DNA of 64,000 nt from Aeromicrobium endophyticum (GTDB lineage Bacteria; Actinomycetota; Actinomycetes; Propionibacteriales; Nocardioidaceae), in NCBI RefSeq assembly GCF_003586285.1, contig NZ_QUBR01000001.1, forward strand, positions 124,001 to 188,000. Direction: 5' to 3'. This document shows, one piece after another, positions 18,601 through 24,365 of the stretch (position 1 is its first letter; every line of letters starts with the position of its first letter). The position numbers were made by a program, and so were the translations under genes. The notes below the pieces were generated by a model. It saw only the letters and a program-made list of their open reading frames with translations, ran no database searches and was not told where the DNA came from.

Positions 18601-19883
18601 TCGGGCGACGACCACGTGATGTCGGCGCCGGCCTTCGGCTCGAAGCTCGTGGTGGTCGCCTGGCAGTAGCGGACCTCGCCGGGGCGCGGAGCACCCGACG
18701 GGGGCGAGGTGTCGGCGGCGCCGCACACGATCGAGGCGGTGGCCTGCTCGGTCAGCAGGTCGACCAGCTGGTTGGCGGGCGAGAACAGGTCGGTCAGCTT
18801 GCGGTCGAGCAGGGGGAACGACTGGTCGACCGATGCCTCGACCGCCTGCATGGCACTGGTGTACTGCGTGAATCCGGAGATCGCCTGCAGACGGGTCAGC
18901 GAGGAGAGGTCCTTCAGGGCGGTCTCGCGCGCGACCTTCGGCTCGGCGTAGCTGCCCTTGGCCTTGGCGTCGCGGGTGCCGACCGTGACGGTGCCCGTGG
19001 CGCTGCTCTCCATCGGGGTGCTGAGGCCGATGTCCATCGCGACATCGTCCGCGCCCGGCGTGGTGGTGGTGTTGAACAGCTCGGACGCGCTGCTGAACTC
19101 CAGGTCCTCGGTGGTGATCTGGCCGCGGCCGTTGGGGTCGCGCAGCGCCAGCACGGTGGTGCTGTCGACCTTCGCCGTGCCGGAGGCGTCGACCTCGACG
19201 AAGCCGTCGACGGCCTTGAAGTCCGGAACGTCGACCTGGTCGACGTCGGTGCCGGTGCCCGTCTTGCTCGTCCAGACGTGGGTCGTCAGGTCGGGGGCGC
19301 CGACGACCGAGAACTTGCGCAGCTCGAGGGCCTTGCTGTCGTAGCGGAACCGGATGGTGGTGTCGAGCGACGCCGCCAGCTTGCCGTCGAGCGTCGCCGT
19401 GCCGAACTGCAGCTGGTCGTCCTGGTAGGTCAGCGCGACGGGACGGGCGGCCCTGAGCGCGACCTTCATGGTCCACTCGCGACTGCCTGCGGGGGCGTCG
19501 GCCAGCGGGGGCACTTCCTTGACGGTCAGCGGGCCGTCGGCCGGGAAGGCCTCGCCCAGCGTGTCGAGCGTCGTGTCGGAGTCGGCCGACAGCGCGTCGT
19601 CGACGAGCGTCCCGATCGCGGTGTCGAGCGACAGGACGTCGCGGACCGACGTGTCGGTCAGCGGCAGGTCGTCCGACAGTGCCGGCTGCTCGGCAGCGGC
19701 CGCGAGGGCGCTGCCGAGCTTGATCAGCCCGATGCGGACCGACGAGACGTCCTTCGGCAGCTCGGCGGGAGCCGCCGACGCCGGGGACTGTCCGAGCAGC
19801 GGGACCAGCATCGACAGCGCGGCGACGCTGGCGACCGTGGCCCTACGACGAGGGTTGAGCTGGAGAAGCCGCAGAGAGCTCAC
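9669..19883 (-). CDS. giant secreted RTX-type calcium-binding protein (3404 aa)
   Basis: A 3404-residue exported protein. The signal peptide is at residues 1-38 (ARG-rich start, hydrophobic VASVAALSMLVPLL, cleavage after ASA). Residues ~39-2000 are a large unique region with no recognised enzyme fold. It contains EF-hand-like loops, clearest at ~1840 (DPNGDGKIYTDE) and weaker near ~250 (DPNGRGQITTED). Residues ~2020-3320 are RTX nonapeptides GGxGxDxUx in about a dozen blocks, separated by ~40-60 residue inserts that often contain DxLLGDNGxxT-like segments. The C-terminal ~85 residues form a separate basic domain with a pair of cysteines. There is no LPxTG sorting signal. It starts at GTG 19883 after AGAAGGA, 29 bases behind the Ig-like gene, so the two form an operon. 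It may be an adhesin or surface-layer protein stabilised by calcium; function is inferred only. Confidence 0.92.
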   Translation of the reverse strand: MSSLRLLQLNPRRRATVASVAALSMLVPLLGQSPASAAPAELPKDVSSVRIGLIKLGSALAAAAEQPALSDDLPLTDTSVRDVLSLDTAIGTLVDDALSADSDTTLDTLGEAFPADGPLTVKEVPPLADAPAGSREWTMKVALRAARPVALTYQDDQLQFGTATLDGKLAASLDTTIRFRYDSKALELRKFSVVGAPDLTTHVWTSKTGTGTDVDQVDVPDFKAVDGFVEVDASGTAKVDSTTVLALRDPNGRGQITTEDLEFSSASELFNTTTTPGADDVAMDIGLSTPMESSATGTVTVGTRDAKAKGSYAEPKVARETALKDLSSLTRLQAISGFTQYTSAMQAVEASVDQSFPLLDRKLTDLFSPANQLVDLLTEQATASIVCGAADTSPPSGAPRPGEVRYCQATTTSFEPKAGADITWSSPDDGVKISGSTAGTLSRAPSKNVAVSGGDGFPTLRVSFTAQDGSKHVARSAVTSIQDLGQAIDKLGLDGTVGYDPTKKSLQIAVREQGDDPDEDGTSVPTGGNGNLAPLTGLSGLCQAVKNSAPRVCRPTGDQADGTTVTPEEGAASVKLDGRTFAADFGIGLTKPVEPVAGQQAPADPTFYVVPGDDGLIYQVDDASAKLTKDAQMVARIGFLQADVDVTDYSVSQSGKAASVSVPTGSVTLPSTESVGDAVTVASLLTPTKDASKAPSVTRGLSAKATLKVQDSQQTAAADSRPIKSTGTVEASWSDLTPAALPKVTTGGDFDKLRLLDIVPARQSTMTAGSGDGIIKDSSADFVKQFGLADVAAADRVVNRPLYDLGGEASSTVCTQYLVIDAQQLKCTEGPLKDGVAKAGHPYVIEGDQNAMRDIVVEDLAAVLNTFTTPSDKLGADRTFPLVDVLPTEISAARDGLGKVINDIQGQIDTDVSAPGTTSIPRVSTMQEFAKTFTTLMGEHVNGQDTEDKSGRELKFTLSTSGSGKLVLESALKTTGQRQAPLRIAVGDSDVKVYDDSDAVAKLPVKVASQARFVIGVDLADASSSVRADTGTSEKITGIDGDLGNVRQLLADRPTDYGSARVTSGAKDDIQVGIGVGSVTSPAGSDETWIPITSLADKMEQTRSVDGSAQGCGSTPKSAKVAACLKLPIVSTPATDALDVALEADQSSGGSGGSMKPQPIAYRFLAEGLGALNSTLVDALDGDQLLENETIPMSLPLVGTDLDAGTDVPADVRTYVSAARAALAPVEKSVAETDKVSKLATDLKAALTKLNTSADGKKLTSTSGDPVITCGTACTDSSTVADVQNIEVPMSLKGKAPTTKDVPFHVGPIGSTIITDLTVPATASYDLQLTMGVARGKGSYVTLNHSTDTDPLLKVEVDANLGAYTKERCSEWTRSTEWTKQVGSGLSRSTIQPFASASSDKTECIDAYVGKFPSVMVDRRDGTNRSTKLDATTVVNVTAPPATENGRIFVPALADKGAAFTRDVTGNGKVSTYFESFAGKVGFFDIVGGIDYSWENGTYLDPGVAYSKLKLDVGTLNEAVLPGFKKALAWTAPLNPAVDQLSKPIPVVSQLSELVGKGPTTLLTLLQKKDTPINLIINLLQLQNVAAYTPDGSIDLRDIGAGDIGGFKVAPYKTGVAGKCTETGTAAGKEFKRENGGKGDTGRCKLGNFDKMKQYVKGEKPEKDPAGLKIDKTVTKSPYISLPSVSLPVLQDTSQIFNLLQDTGDATMLYVDLGHAGIKGQIVRSFGPFAVGPIPVTATIGGTVGFDGRFAFGFDTRGLSRKIEGMDTGDVGGFRSLITQGTKPSLFSDGFYIDDLEKGADVPEIQLTFTVTAGAAISIGIVSAGISGGATLDLSLDAFDPNGDGKIYTDEFAGSATGPACAFNVSSGISFVLSFYFMIELIFYTVHESFDIVRSPRIKLFEFNCSVDEPVLATQRTIDGKNNLVLTMGSERSNRKGFDEERAEKYTVRQVGAPKNGKIQLQVSAFNLVQNYEVPEGTVVKADAGDGSDTIRMYPMPAVTEDADGNAVMLGPDDEGYVAPKFTADSVVTGGSESDTIETSDGNDVVAGDEGDDSIRTGLGDDVVTGGIGMDQIDGGQGQDRVAGGDGDDRVNGGPGADEVRGNGGKDVLDGGIGADPGGQFQLSAKDRIRPLLDSGDLVVGGDGADSVTGGDGSDVVVGGEYASAGATFADTGEVTVVGTSPTGQLLDVKVDKIPTVALPTTEQVAAQCASPGASGEVGPDVVTGGNDLDIVIGGAGSDTLSGGGGADRVCGRAGDDVLDGDGTDVAEDLQGDDIVRGGPGRDRVYGSGGQDDLQGDDDDDLVRGGTGADTIAGGAGSDLLLGESGVDVVDGDNADGKTEVAAATADATATGRSIVCSTSTSVVGGKIDLDGDLAGNDTGQLEGMSVVDGVVTTSTGAGFTGIVSDVVFDDGKVDLDGNGKIEARTTTKLGDTGSIPLAGITGAEGNGDCVLGGDEVDTRLAGGAGADYVDAGGGDDRNVFGGPGNDLVRGGDGDDLVHGDSGDDLVAGDAGDDVLFGNADADVLRGGSGSDLLAGGSAEKDAVDGRDEVFGDGGDDVVLGGNGTLERTSLPEDEDPSPIRNVAVTLLDTKPTADAATRDDLVYGGVGNDWVFAQSGNDEAYGGPDQDVVEGGPGSDRVQGDDGDDLVVGGSSTTGEVTKDRTAAGTPDGDDTVVGDDGVDGDDGSDVMVGDNARLQIDRTKIRPRWQNVRSEVAMTLFDVPLTKDAAPSAEASGDDTMSGGGEDDLIVGQSGDDVIEAGAGNDAVEGGAGGDTVSGGDGNDHVLGGSWTAATADQADVLHGDGGDDVLLGDNGTTPTAYSLFVNLLDAPAPGANGPGGVAGGDTIVGGAGDDRLFGQGGDDRVSGEAGIDVLEGDAGTDTLSGGEDDDVLTGGSSSQDGVISPSRSGAGQLDTNDTLSGGAGDDVLAGDNARLDTTTLTRVDGTRLRSVLLFDLATATSRAPRGTGGDDSLNGDEGRDLVFGQTGNDGLAGGSGDDYLEGNDGADSLVGGAGEDDLVGGGSSRTGAVITASGGSVDDRLLTAPAKLTDASASGLLDGNDALDGGDARDVLLGDNGRVTRGGPLAVLGGGASGPHAVRKVAMADSKPGVWAGSDQLVGGQGDDDLYGQFDNSGTRRPAQQIGGVAVRGDVLAGGAGDDAIIGDQGVDVPTPAASLGAVNRTVKSKGKKPFIREVVRPRGTLVRVVTTTHARLGGDDVILGDDGGDSIHAGAGRDVVNAGAGNDVVFAGDGADAIWGGVGHDRMFGGEGNDLLDVKRRARDAALWKLVAPSQDTDTRRRTTNGGDLLYGGSGADGLQADEGDTGSSRRRAQGDRLIDWKAKANAFKVCRTGRGTGKVMDESDSSMVKALRELAAASGAVGSSELAVPIRERITKFPGRPGFVCER
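9925..13830 (-). repeat. RTX (GGxGxD) nonapeptide-coding repeat region
   Basis: Coding repeats within the giant protein gene. The DNA shows many degenerate copies of the GC-rich 27-base unit encoding G-G-x-G-x-D-x-U-x; on the plus strand this appears as recurrent 'gtcgtcgccgcc'-like words. Repeats of this class bind calcium and fold into parallel beta-rolls outside the cell, where calcium is high. The copies are degenerate, unlike a CRISPR or recent tandem duplication. Repeat-rich genes such as this can be misassembled. Confidence 0.9.
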
Positions 19884-19912
19884 GGTGGTCCTTCTGTTCG
19901 GAAGTTATTGAG

Positions 19913-21727
19913 TTATCGGACGTTGACGGCGCGCGACTGGTCGGCGATCGACGTCGACGTCGATCGGACCACGGCGACGTACTTCGTCTTGGCCTTCTTG
20001 TTGCGGTCGCGGATCGCGAAGGCTGCGGTGCCCGTCTTGCCCAGCTTCTTGCTGCCGACGAGCTTCTGCTTGCCCTTGACGACCTTGTAGAGGTTGACGC
20101 GTGCGCCCTTGGCCAGCTTGGTCGCCGAGACCGTCAGGCGGTCGACGCGACCGCCGGAGGACTTGCCCTTCGTGCGGGCCAGGCGGGCGTTGACGGCGGC
20201 ACCGAACGCGGCCGAGCCGTTGAGCTCCTTGCGCCGGTTGCCGTCGGTGACCTCGGCGGTGATCAGCGCCCGACCGCGACGCGTCCCGATGAACGAGTAG
20301 GTGGCCTCGCCGAGCGCGTTGGTCGACTTGGTCGCGACGACGTCGCCGTTGGTGGCGTCGGGGCCGAAGCGCAGGAACCGCACCTGGAAGCCCTCGATCG
20401 GGTTGCCCTGCTGGTCGACGGCGCGGACCGTCTGCGTGACGGTCGTGCCGACGCGGACGGTGTCGCTCACCGACGACGACATCGAGTAGCGGGAGGCGTT
20501 GAAGTCGATCTCGTACGTCGTGGTGGCGGTGCTGCCGACCGCGTCCGGGCGGGCCGCAGGATCGGTGACGCGGGCCGCACCACCCTGGTTGTTGATGTAG
20601 CGGTACGACGGCGCCGACTCCCACGTGCCGGTGACGGTGATCCGGTCGGCGACGTTCGAGACCACGAAGATGTCGCCGATGGTGTCGAAGTTCGACTGGA
20701 ATTCTGTGTCGTCGGCGATGTAGTCCTTGAGGCGTCCCGTGTAGTCCAGGTAGATCGTCTGGTCGTCGACGGGGTTGCCGAACTGGTCGAGCGCGAAGAC
20801 GTCGTAGTACGTCTGGTTGCCGGCGAGCGTCGGGTTGACGGGGTTCGTCTGCTCACTCGTGGGCGAGGTGCGGATGGCGACCCGTCCGTTGAGCGTGTCG
20901 TCCGTCGACCAGTCGACGACGTCAGAGGCCGCCAGGCTGCCGCTCAGCTTGACCGTCGCGGCGACGCGTCCGTCGTCGTCGAAGCCGGCGTCGCGGGCGA
21001 TGCCGACGTCGAACTTCAGCACGCCGTTGGCGTCGGTGACACCGGTGAGGCGGGTGCCGAGGTTCGTCAGGTTTCCTGCCTCGTCGCCGATGCGGCTGGG
21101 AGTGGCCTCGCCGCCGGTGAAGAAGCCGTGGTCGACCGTCAGGGAGTAGGCCTGGCCCGCGACCGGGTCGGGCTGGCTGTCGAGATCGGTGCCGAAGGTG
21201 TTGTCGGGGGCGGTGACCGTCAACGTGCCCTCTTGGACGAGACCCGGCGTGCTGGCACCCAGGCCGTCGATGGTCGCGGTGCTGGTGCCGACGGCCAGGT
21301 CGAGCGTCGCCGTCGGGGCGCCCATGGTGCCGGCCGGCTCGTCGAGGACGGCCGTGAGCTTGTAGGTGCCCGGCCCCTGGCTGATGGGCAGCGGCACGAC
21401 GAACGCGCCCTTGACGTCGGTGGCCTGGACGTCCGCGCCCATGGCGGGGAGGGTGACCGGCGTAGCGTTCGGCGCGAACGGCGTGACGGTCCACGAGTAG
21501 CGCAGGTCCTGGCTGTCGTCGACGTCGACGGCGTCGGTGCCGTCCGTGACCTGGACCGTGATGTCGCCGTCGGCGTAGTCGGCGACCTGGAAGGCCTTCC
21601 CGTCCTGGGAGCGGGCGTCCAGCGTCAGGCTGGGCGCAGCGCTGGCGGGCGAGTAGGAGAAGGCGGAGGCAGCCAGCGCGGCGGTGACGCCGAGCGCGAG
21701 TGCGCGAGAGGTCTTGACGGTCTTCAT
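19913..21727 (-). CDS. secreted protein with bacterial Ig-like (Big-type) domains, partner of the RTX gene
   Basis: A 604-residue exported protein. The signal peptide at residues 1-30 has KTSRALALGVTAALAASAF and cleavage near SAA. The body is beta-rich. At least two segments look like invasin-type Ig domains: residues ~310-420, containing FALDQFGNPVDDQTIYLDYTG, and ~440-520, containing VDQQGNPIEGFQVRF and the ALGEATYSFIGTRRG strand. The last ~85 residues are Lys/Arg-rich with KGKQKLVGSKKLGKTGTA. The ATG at 21727 follows AGGAAGAA at good distance. It is the first gene of an operon with the 3404-residue RTX gene; both are likely cell-surface or matrix proteins. The family cannot be fixed further. 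Confidence 0.85.
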   Translation of the reverse strand: MKTVKTSRALALGVTAALAASAFSYSPASAAPSLTLDARSQDGKAFQVADYADGDITVQVTDGTDAVDVDDSQDLRYSWTVTPFAPNATPVTLPAMGADVQATDVKGAFVVPLPISQGPGTYKLTAVLDEPAGTMGAPTATLDLAVGTSTATIDGLGASTPGLVQEGTLTVTAPDNTFGTDLDSQPDPVAGQAYSLTVDHGFFTGGEATPSRIGDEAGNLTNLGTRLTGVTDANGVLKFDVGIARDAGFDDDGRVAATVKLSGSLAASDVVDWSTDDTLNGRVAIRTSPTSEQTNPVNPTLAGNQTYYDVFALDQFGNPVDDQTIYLDYTGRLKDYIADDTEFQSNFDTIGDIFVVSNVADRITVTGTWESAPSYRYINNQGGAARVTDPAARPDAVGSTATTTYEIDFNASRYSMSSSVSDTVRVGTTVTQTVRAVDQQGNPIEGFQVRFLRFGPDATNGDVVATKSTNALGEATYSFIGTRRGRALITAEVTDGNRRKELNGSAAFGAAVNARLARTKGKSSGGRVDRLTVSATKLAKGARVNLYKVVKGKQKLVGSKKLGKTGTAAFAIRDRNKKAKTKYVAVVRSTSTSIADQSRAVNVR

Positions 21728-21857
21728 GGTGAGTTCTTCCTCTAGCGGGAAGAGATTCCCGGCCGAATGCTCACCGTTCAGGGACGCGTCCAGTGGCCGC
21801 GGAAGACCGCACGACACCCCACCGAATCACCGATCCCCTCGGTGACGCGCGAGAAGC

Positions 21858-21872
21858 GTAACCCTGAGTAAC
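21858..21872. promoter_or_regulatory. GTAAC direct repeat in the promoter region of the secreted-protein operon
   Basis: Two GTAAC words start exactly ten bases apart (21858 and 21868), in the 206-base gap upstream of the Ig-like/RTX operon. The same-face helical spacing would suit a response-regulator or extracytoplasmic-type activator site. The rest of the gap (21728-21933) holds no gene I can support, and the mRNA leader is probably over 100 bases. This is a weak call made from pattern alone. Confidence 0.3.
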
Positions 21873-21933
21873 TGCCAAGATCGCACGGAAAATCGAAAAC
21901 CATCACAAGGGACTAGACGGCATGGTCCGCATG

Positions 21934-22770
21934 TCATCGAGCGGCGCTCGAGCCCCCTTCGAGGGCCTGGGCCTCGTCCCGGGTGAGCTTGATGCTGCCG
22001 AGTCGCGTGCGCCGTCCGCCCTTGGAGGGAGCCGGGACGGCGACCGTCAGGATGCGGTCGTCGCCCTCCCCCAGCAGGCAGCCGGCTGCCGCCGGGAACC
22101 ACCGCGCCGCGGGGGCCGCGCGGAGCGTCTTGCGCTCCTGGTTGAACACCTCGATCTGGTCCTTGGCGTGGACACGGCGGACGATGTCGGCGCGCACCTG
22201 CTCGAGCACGGCGACGAAGGCGTCCGCCCGCATGCCGGGTGCCGAGACGAGCACGATGGGCTCGCCGAGGTCGCGGGCCCGGTACTGGGCCGCTCCGCCG
22301 ACCGACCGGTGGTCGTGGACGACGTGGCTCGGGCCGTCGGTGTTGAGGTTGACCCAGCCCGACGGCGCCTGGAACGCCACCCATCCCTCGCGGCGGAACC
22401 GCCGGAACTCACGCCGGATGCGCGTCACGATCGAGACGCGGGCGATCGCCAGCAGCACGACGGCGACCGCGGCCCACCACACCGACGGCGAGTCGACGAA
22501 CCACCGCCACGTCAGGCCCACGTCGCCATCGGCATCGGCGATCAGCGTCCCGCCCCACCGGAAGACCTCCCACGCCATGATCGGCCCGCCGACGAGCAGC
22601 GGCAGCAGCGACCACTCCCCGCGCTGGCGAACGCGCCGGCGGAAGCCCTTGAGCGTGCTCACCTCGCGCTCGACGTCGGCCCGGATCGTCTCGAGTCGTG
22701 TCAGCGACTCCGGTGCCGCCCATGGCGCGAAGCCCGATGTGACGTCCTTGCCCCTGCCCCGTCCAGCCAT
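21934..22770 (-). CDS. membrane protein of unknown function (278 aa)
   Basis: A 278-residue protein with an N-terminal ~45-residue cytoplasmic helix region (TRLETIRADVEREVSTLKGF), two transmembrane helices at ~52-72 and ~92-112, and a ~160-residue cytoplasmic C-terminal domain. That domain has alternating strands (GWVAFQAPSGWVNL; EPIVLVSAPGMRADAF) and ends in a basic-acidic tail. I recognise no family. The ATG at 22770 is followed by the MAGRGRGKDV start typical of small basic N-termini. It is transcribed after the GNAT gene, nine bases away, so the two are probably co-transcribed. Confidence 0.75.
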   Translation of the reverse strand: MAGRGRGKDVTSGFAPWAAPESLTRLETIRADVEREVSTLKGFRRRVRQRGEWSLLPLLVGGPIMAWEVFRWGGTLIADADGDVGLTWRWFVDSPSVWWAAVAVVLLAIARVSIVTRIRREFRRFRREGWVAFQAPSGWVNLNTDGPSHVVHDHRSVGGAAQYRARDLGEPIVLVSAPGMRADAFVAVLEQVRADIVRRVHAKDQIEVFNQERKTLRAAPAARWFPAAAGCLLGEGDDRILTVAVPAPSKGGRRTRLGSIKLTRDEAQALEGGSSAAR

Positions 22771-22779
22771 GGTCCGACC

Positions 22780-23364
22780 CTAGGGCGTGCCCTGGCCGGG
22801 CTTCGTGGCGCGGCGGCTCATCGAGTAGACGACCGGACCGTCCGGGATCGTCGTCGTCGCGTCGACCGCGAAGCCCAGCCGCTCGTACAGGCGCACGTTC
22901 CGGCCGTCGGAGGTCTCGAGCGCGACCGGCACGCCGCCCGCGTCGATCGTGGCCAACCCCTCGGAGGTGACGGCGGTGCCGAGCCCTGCCCCTTGGTGCG
23001 CCGGGTCGACGCCGACGGTCTCGAGCGTCCACGACCCGGCAGGCGGCTGGGGCAACGCCACCTGCATCAGCGCTTCGAGCCGTGATCCGTGCAGCTCGGC
23101 CACCTGCCGTCGAACTTGCTCGCCGGGTGCTGAGGCATCCGGCGGCAGGAAGGCCGCGACCGCACGCACGTGCTCGTCGACGACGACGATGCCGTGCTCG
23201 AGCGCGTGGCCGAGGTAGAGGCGCTGGACCTGGTGCAGCCGACCTCGGTAGTCCTCGTCGGGCAGCGCCCATCGCGTCCACGCGTAGCTGTCGAAGGCTC
23301 CGGCCAGCACGCGCGCGGCGGGCTCCAGATCGGACTCCACCGCTGGACGAGTTGCGGGACCCAC
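22780..23364 (-). CDS. GNAT family N-acetyltransferase
   Basis: A 194-residue acetyltransferase with the GNAT core. The acetyl-CoA pyrophosphate loop is VGVDPAHQGAGLGTAV (residues ~117-132), preceded by the beta-4 strand, and the C-terminal half has the N-V-R-L-Y-E-R-L-G-F signature (~155-164). The N-terminus (PATRPAVESDLEPAARVLAG) begins the fold directly. The GTG at 23364 has GGAGG eight bases upstream, which fixes the start. The acceptor substrate (amine, peptide or small molecule) cannot be told. It is likely co-transcribed with the membrane protein at 21934. Confidence 0.9.
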   Translation of the reverse strand: MGPATRPAVESDLEPAARVLAGAFDSYAWTRWALPDEDYRGRLHQVQRLYLGHALEHGIVVVDEHVRAVAAFLPPDASAPGEQVRRQVAELHGSRLEALMQVALPQPPAGSWTLETVGVDPAHQGAGLGTAVTSEGLATIDAGGVPVALETSDGRNVRLYERLGFAVDATTTIPDGPVVYSMSRRATKPGQGTP

Positions 23365-23461
23365 GTCTTCGACCTCCTGCGTACGACGATGATGTGCTTC
23401 GCGCCGCTCGACCGGCGCCTCACCATCGTCCCAGCCGAGACGGCAGCGTCGTCGACGACCG

Positions 23462-23872
23462 TCAGTCGAGGATCGCCGTCGCCTCGACCTCCACCAGGAC
23501 GTCGGGCTCGAACAGGTAGTCGACGCCGATGAGCGAGGCCGGCGGCAGCGGGAGCGACAGGCCGACCTCGGGGGCGACCTGCTCGAGCCCGGCCATCAGG
23601 TCGTCGATCTTCTCGGGGCTCCACCCCGTCACGTAGAACGTGAGGCGCAGGACGTCCGCGAACGTCGCACCGGCGCCCCTCAGACCTGCGGCCGTGTTGC
23701 GCAGCGCCTGTGCGACCTGCCCGGCCAGGTCTCCCGCTGCGACGGGCGTCCCGTCCTCGAGGCGGGAGATCTGCCCGCTCACGTGCACGTGCCGGGCACC
23801 CGTGCCGATCGCGACGTGGTGGTACGGGGTCTCGGCGGACAGACCATCGGGGGTGAGGAACTGGACGGCCAT
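23462..23872 (-). CDS. RidA/YjgF-family enamine deaminase
   Basis: A 136-residue RidA-superfamily protein. RidA proteins hydrolyse reactive enamine/imine intermediates from PLP enzymes, as homotrimers. Visible family segments are VSGQI (residues ~31-35), the central AGATFADVLRLTFYV (~68-82) and the C-terminal VEVEATAIL. It diverges from the exact archetype at the substrate loop, so it may belong to a less-defined subgroup. The ATG at 23872 has GAAGGAG upstream. It is divergent from an HxlR regulator with a 17-bp palindrome between them, so it is probably the regulator's target. Confidence 0.9.
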   Translation of the reverse strand: MAVQFLTPDGLSAETPYHHVAIGTGARHVHVSGQISRLEDGTPVAAGDLAGQVAQALRNTAAGLRGAGATFADVLRLTFYVTGWSPEKIDDLMAGLEQVAPEVGLSLPLPPASLIGVDYLFEPDVLVEVEATAILD

Positions 23873-23898
23873 GGTGGCTCCTTCGTGTCGATTCGGTT

Positions 23899-23915
23899 GG
23901 TATATCCTTGATACC
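23899..23915. promoter_or_regulatory. palindromic operator between ridA-like and hxlR-like genes
   Basis: The inverted repeat GGTAT-n7-ATACC in the 79-base divergent intergenic region. The AT-rich centre contrasts with the surrounding GC-rich DNA. HxlR-family regulators typically bind short inverted repeats containing GTAT-like words in such gaps, so this is the likely shared operator for both genes. Binding is inferred. Confidence 0.6.
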
Positions 23916-23951
23916 TAGTAGTCGCAGGACACTTCAACGAAACCAGGTCTC

Positions 23952-24323
23952 ATGCCGGATACCGCCCACGACTTCGTCATCGCCCTGCCCCATCGAGAGC
24001 TGCTCGACCAGATCCTCGACAAGTGGTCGCTCAGCGTCATGAACGAGCTCTGCGAACGCCCGTGCAGGTTCAACGAGCTGCGTCGTTCGATCCCCGCCGT
24101 GACCCAGAAGTCGCTCACGGCAACCTTGCGACGTCTCGAGCGCAACGGACTCGTCGAGCGCCGGCTGCTGACCTCGCGGCCGGTCGCGGTCGAGTACGCC
24201 ATCACGCCGCTCGGCAAGACCTTCCGCGCCCCCGTCGAGGTTCTCCTCACCTGGGCCGATGCGCACATGCCCGAGATCCAGCAGGCGCGCGACACGTTCG
24301 ACGACGAGTCGCTGGGGCTCTGA
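23952..24323 (+). CDS. HxlR family winged-helix transcriptional regulator
   Basis: A 123-residue HxlR-type winged helix-turn-helix protein. The signature W-S-L-S-V-M-N-E-L at residues ~26-34, the recognition helix region RFNELRRSIPAVTQKSLTAT (residues ~39-58), and wing V-E-Y-A-I-T-P-L-G-K are all present. The cysteine used for redox or aldehyde sensing in several HxlR proteins is not near the N-terminus here; Cys residues occur at ~35 and ~38 instead. It is divergent from the RidA-like gene, which it likely represses. The effector is unknown. Confidence 0.9.
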   Translation: MPDTAHDFVIALPHRELLDQILDKWSLSVMNELCERPCRFNELRRSIPAVTQKSLTATLRRLERNGLVERRLLTSRPVAVEYAITPLGKTFRAPVEVLLTWADAHMPEIQQARDTFDDESLGL

Positions 24324-24338
24324 CCCCTCAGTCCTCGA

Positions 24339-24363
24339 TCACCGACGTCCGGCGTCGCGGTGA
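24339..24363. terminator. hairpin between convergent genes
   Basis: TCACCG (24339-24344) pairs with CGGTGA (24358-24363), with an inner ACG/CGT pairing and a small bulge. It lies in the 42-base gap between the stop of the HxlR gene (plus) and the stop of the condensation-GNAT gene (minus). No clear T run follows, so the termination efficiency is uncertain. Confidence 0.4.
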
Positions 24364-24365
24364 CG

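Noticed and set aside
11481-20090. A 2869-codon open frame on the plus strand opposite the RTX gene
   Set aside because: It is a shadow of the real minus-strand gene created by high GC and its repeats; the translation is Val/Asp/Arg-rich without domains, while the minus strand has a signal peptide and RTX motifs.
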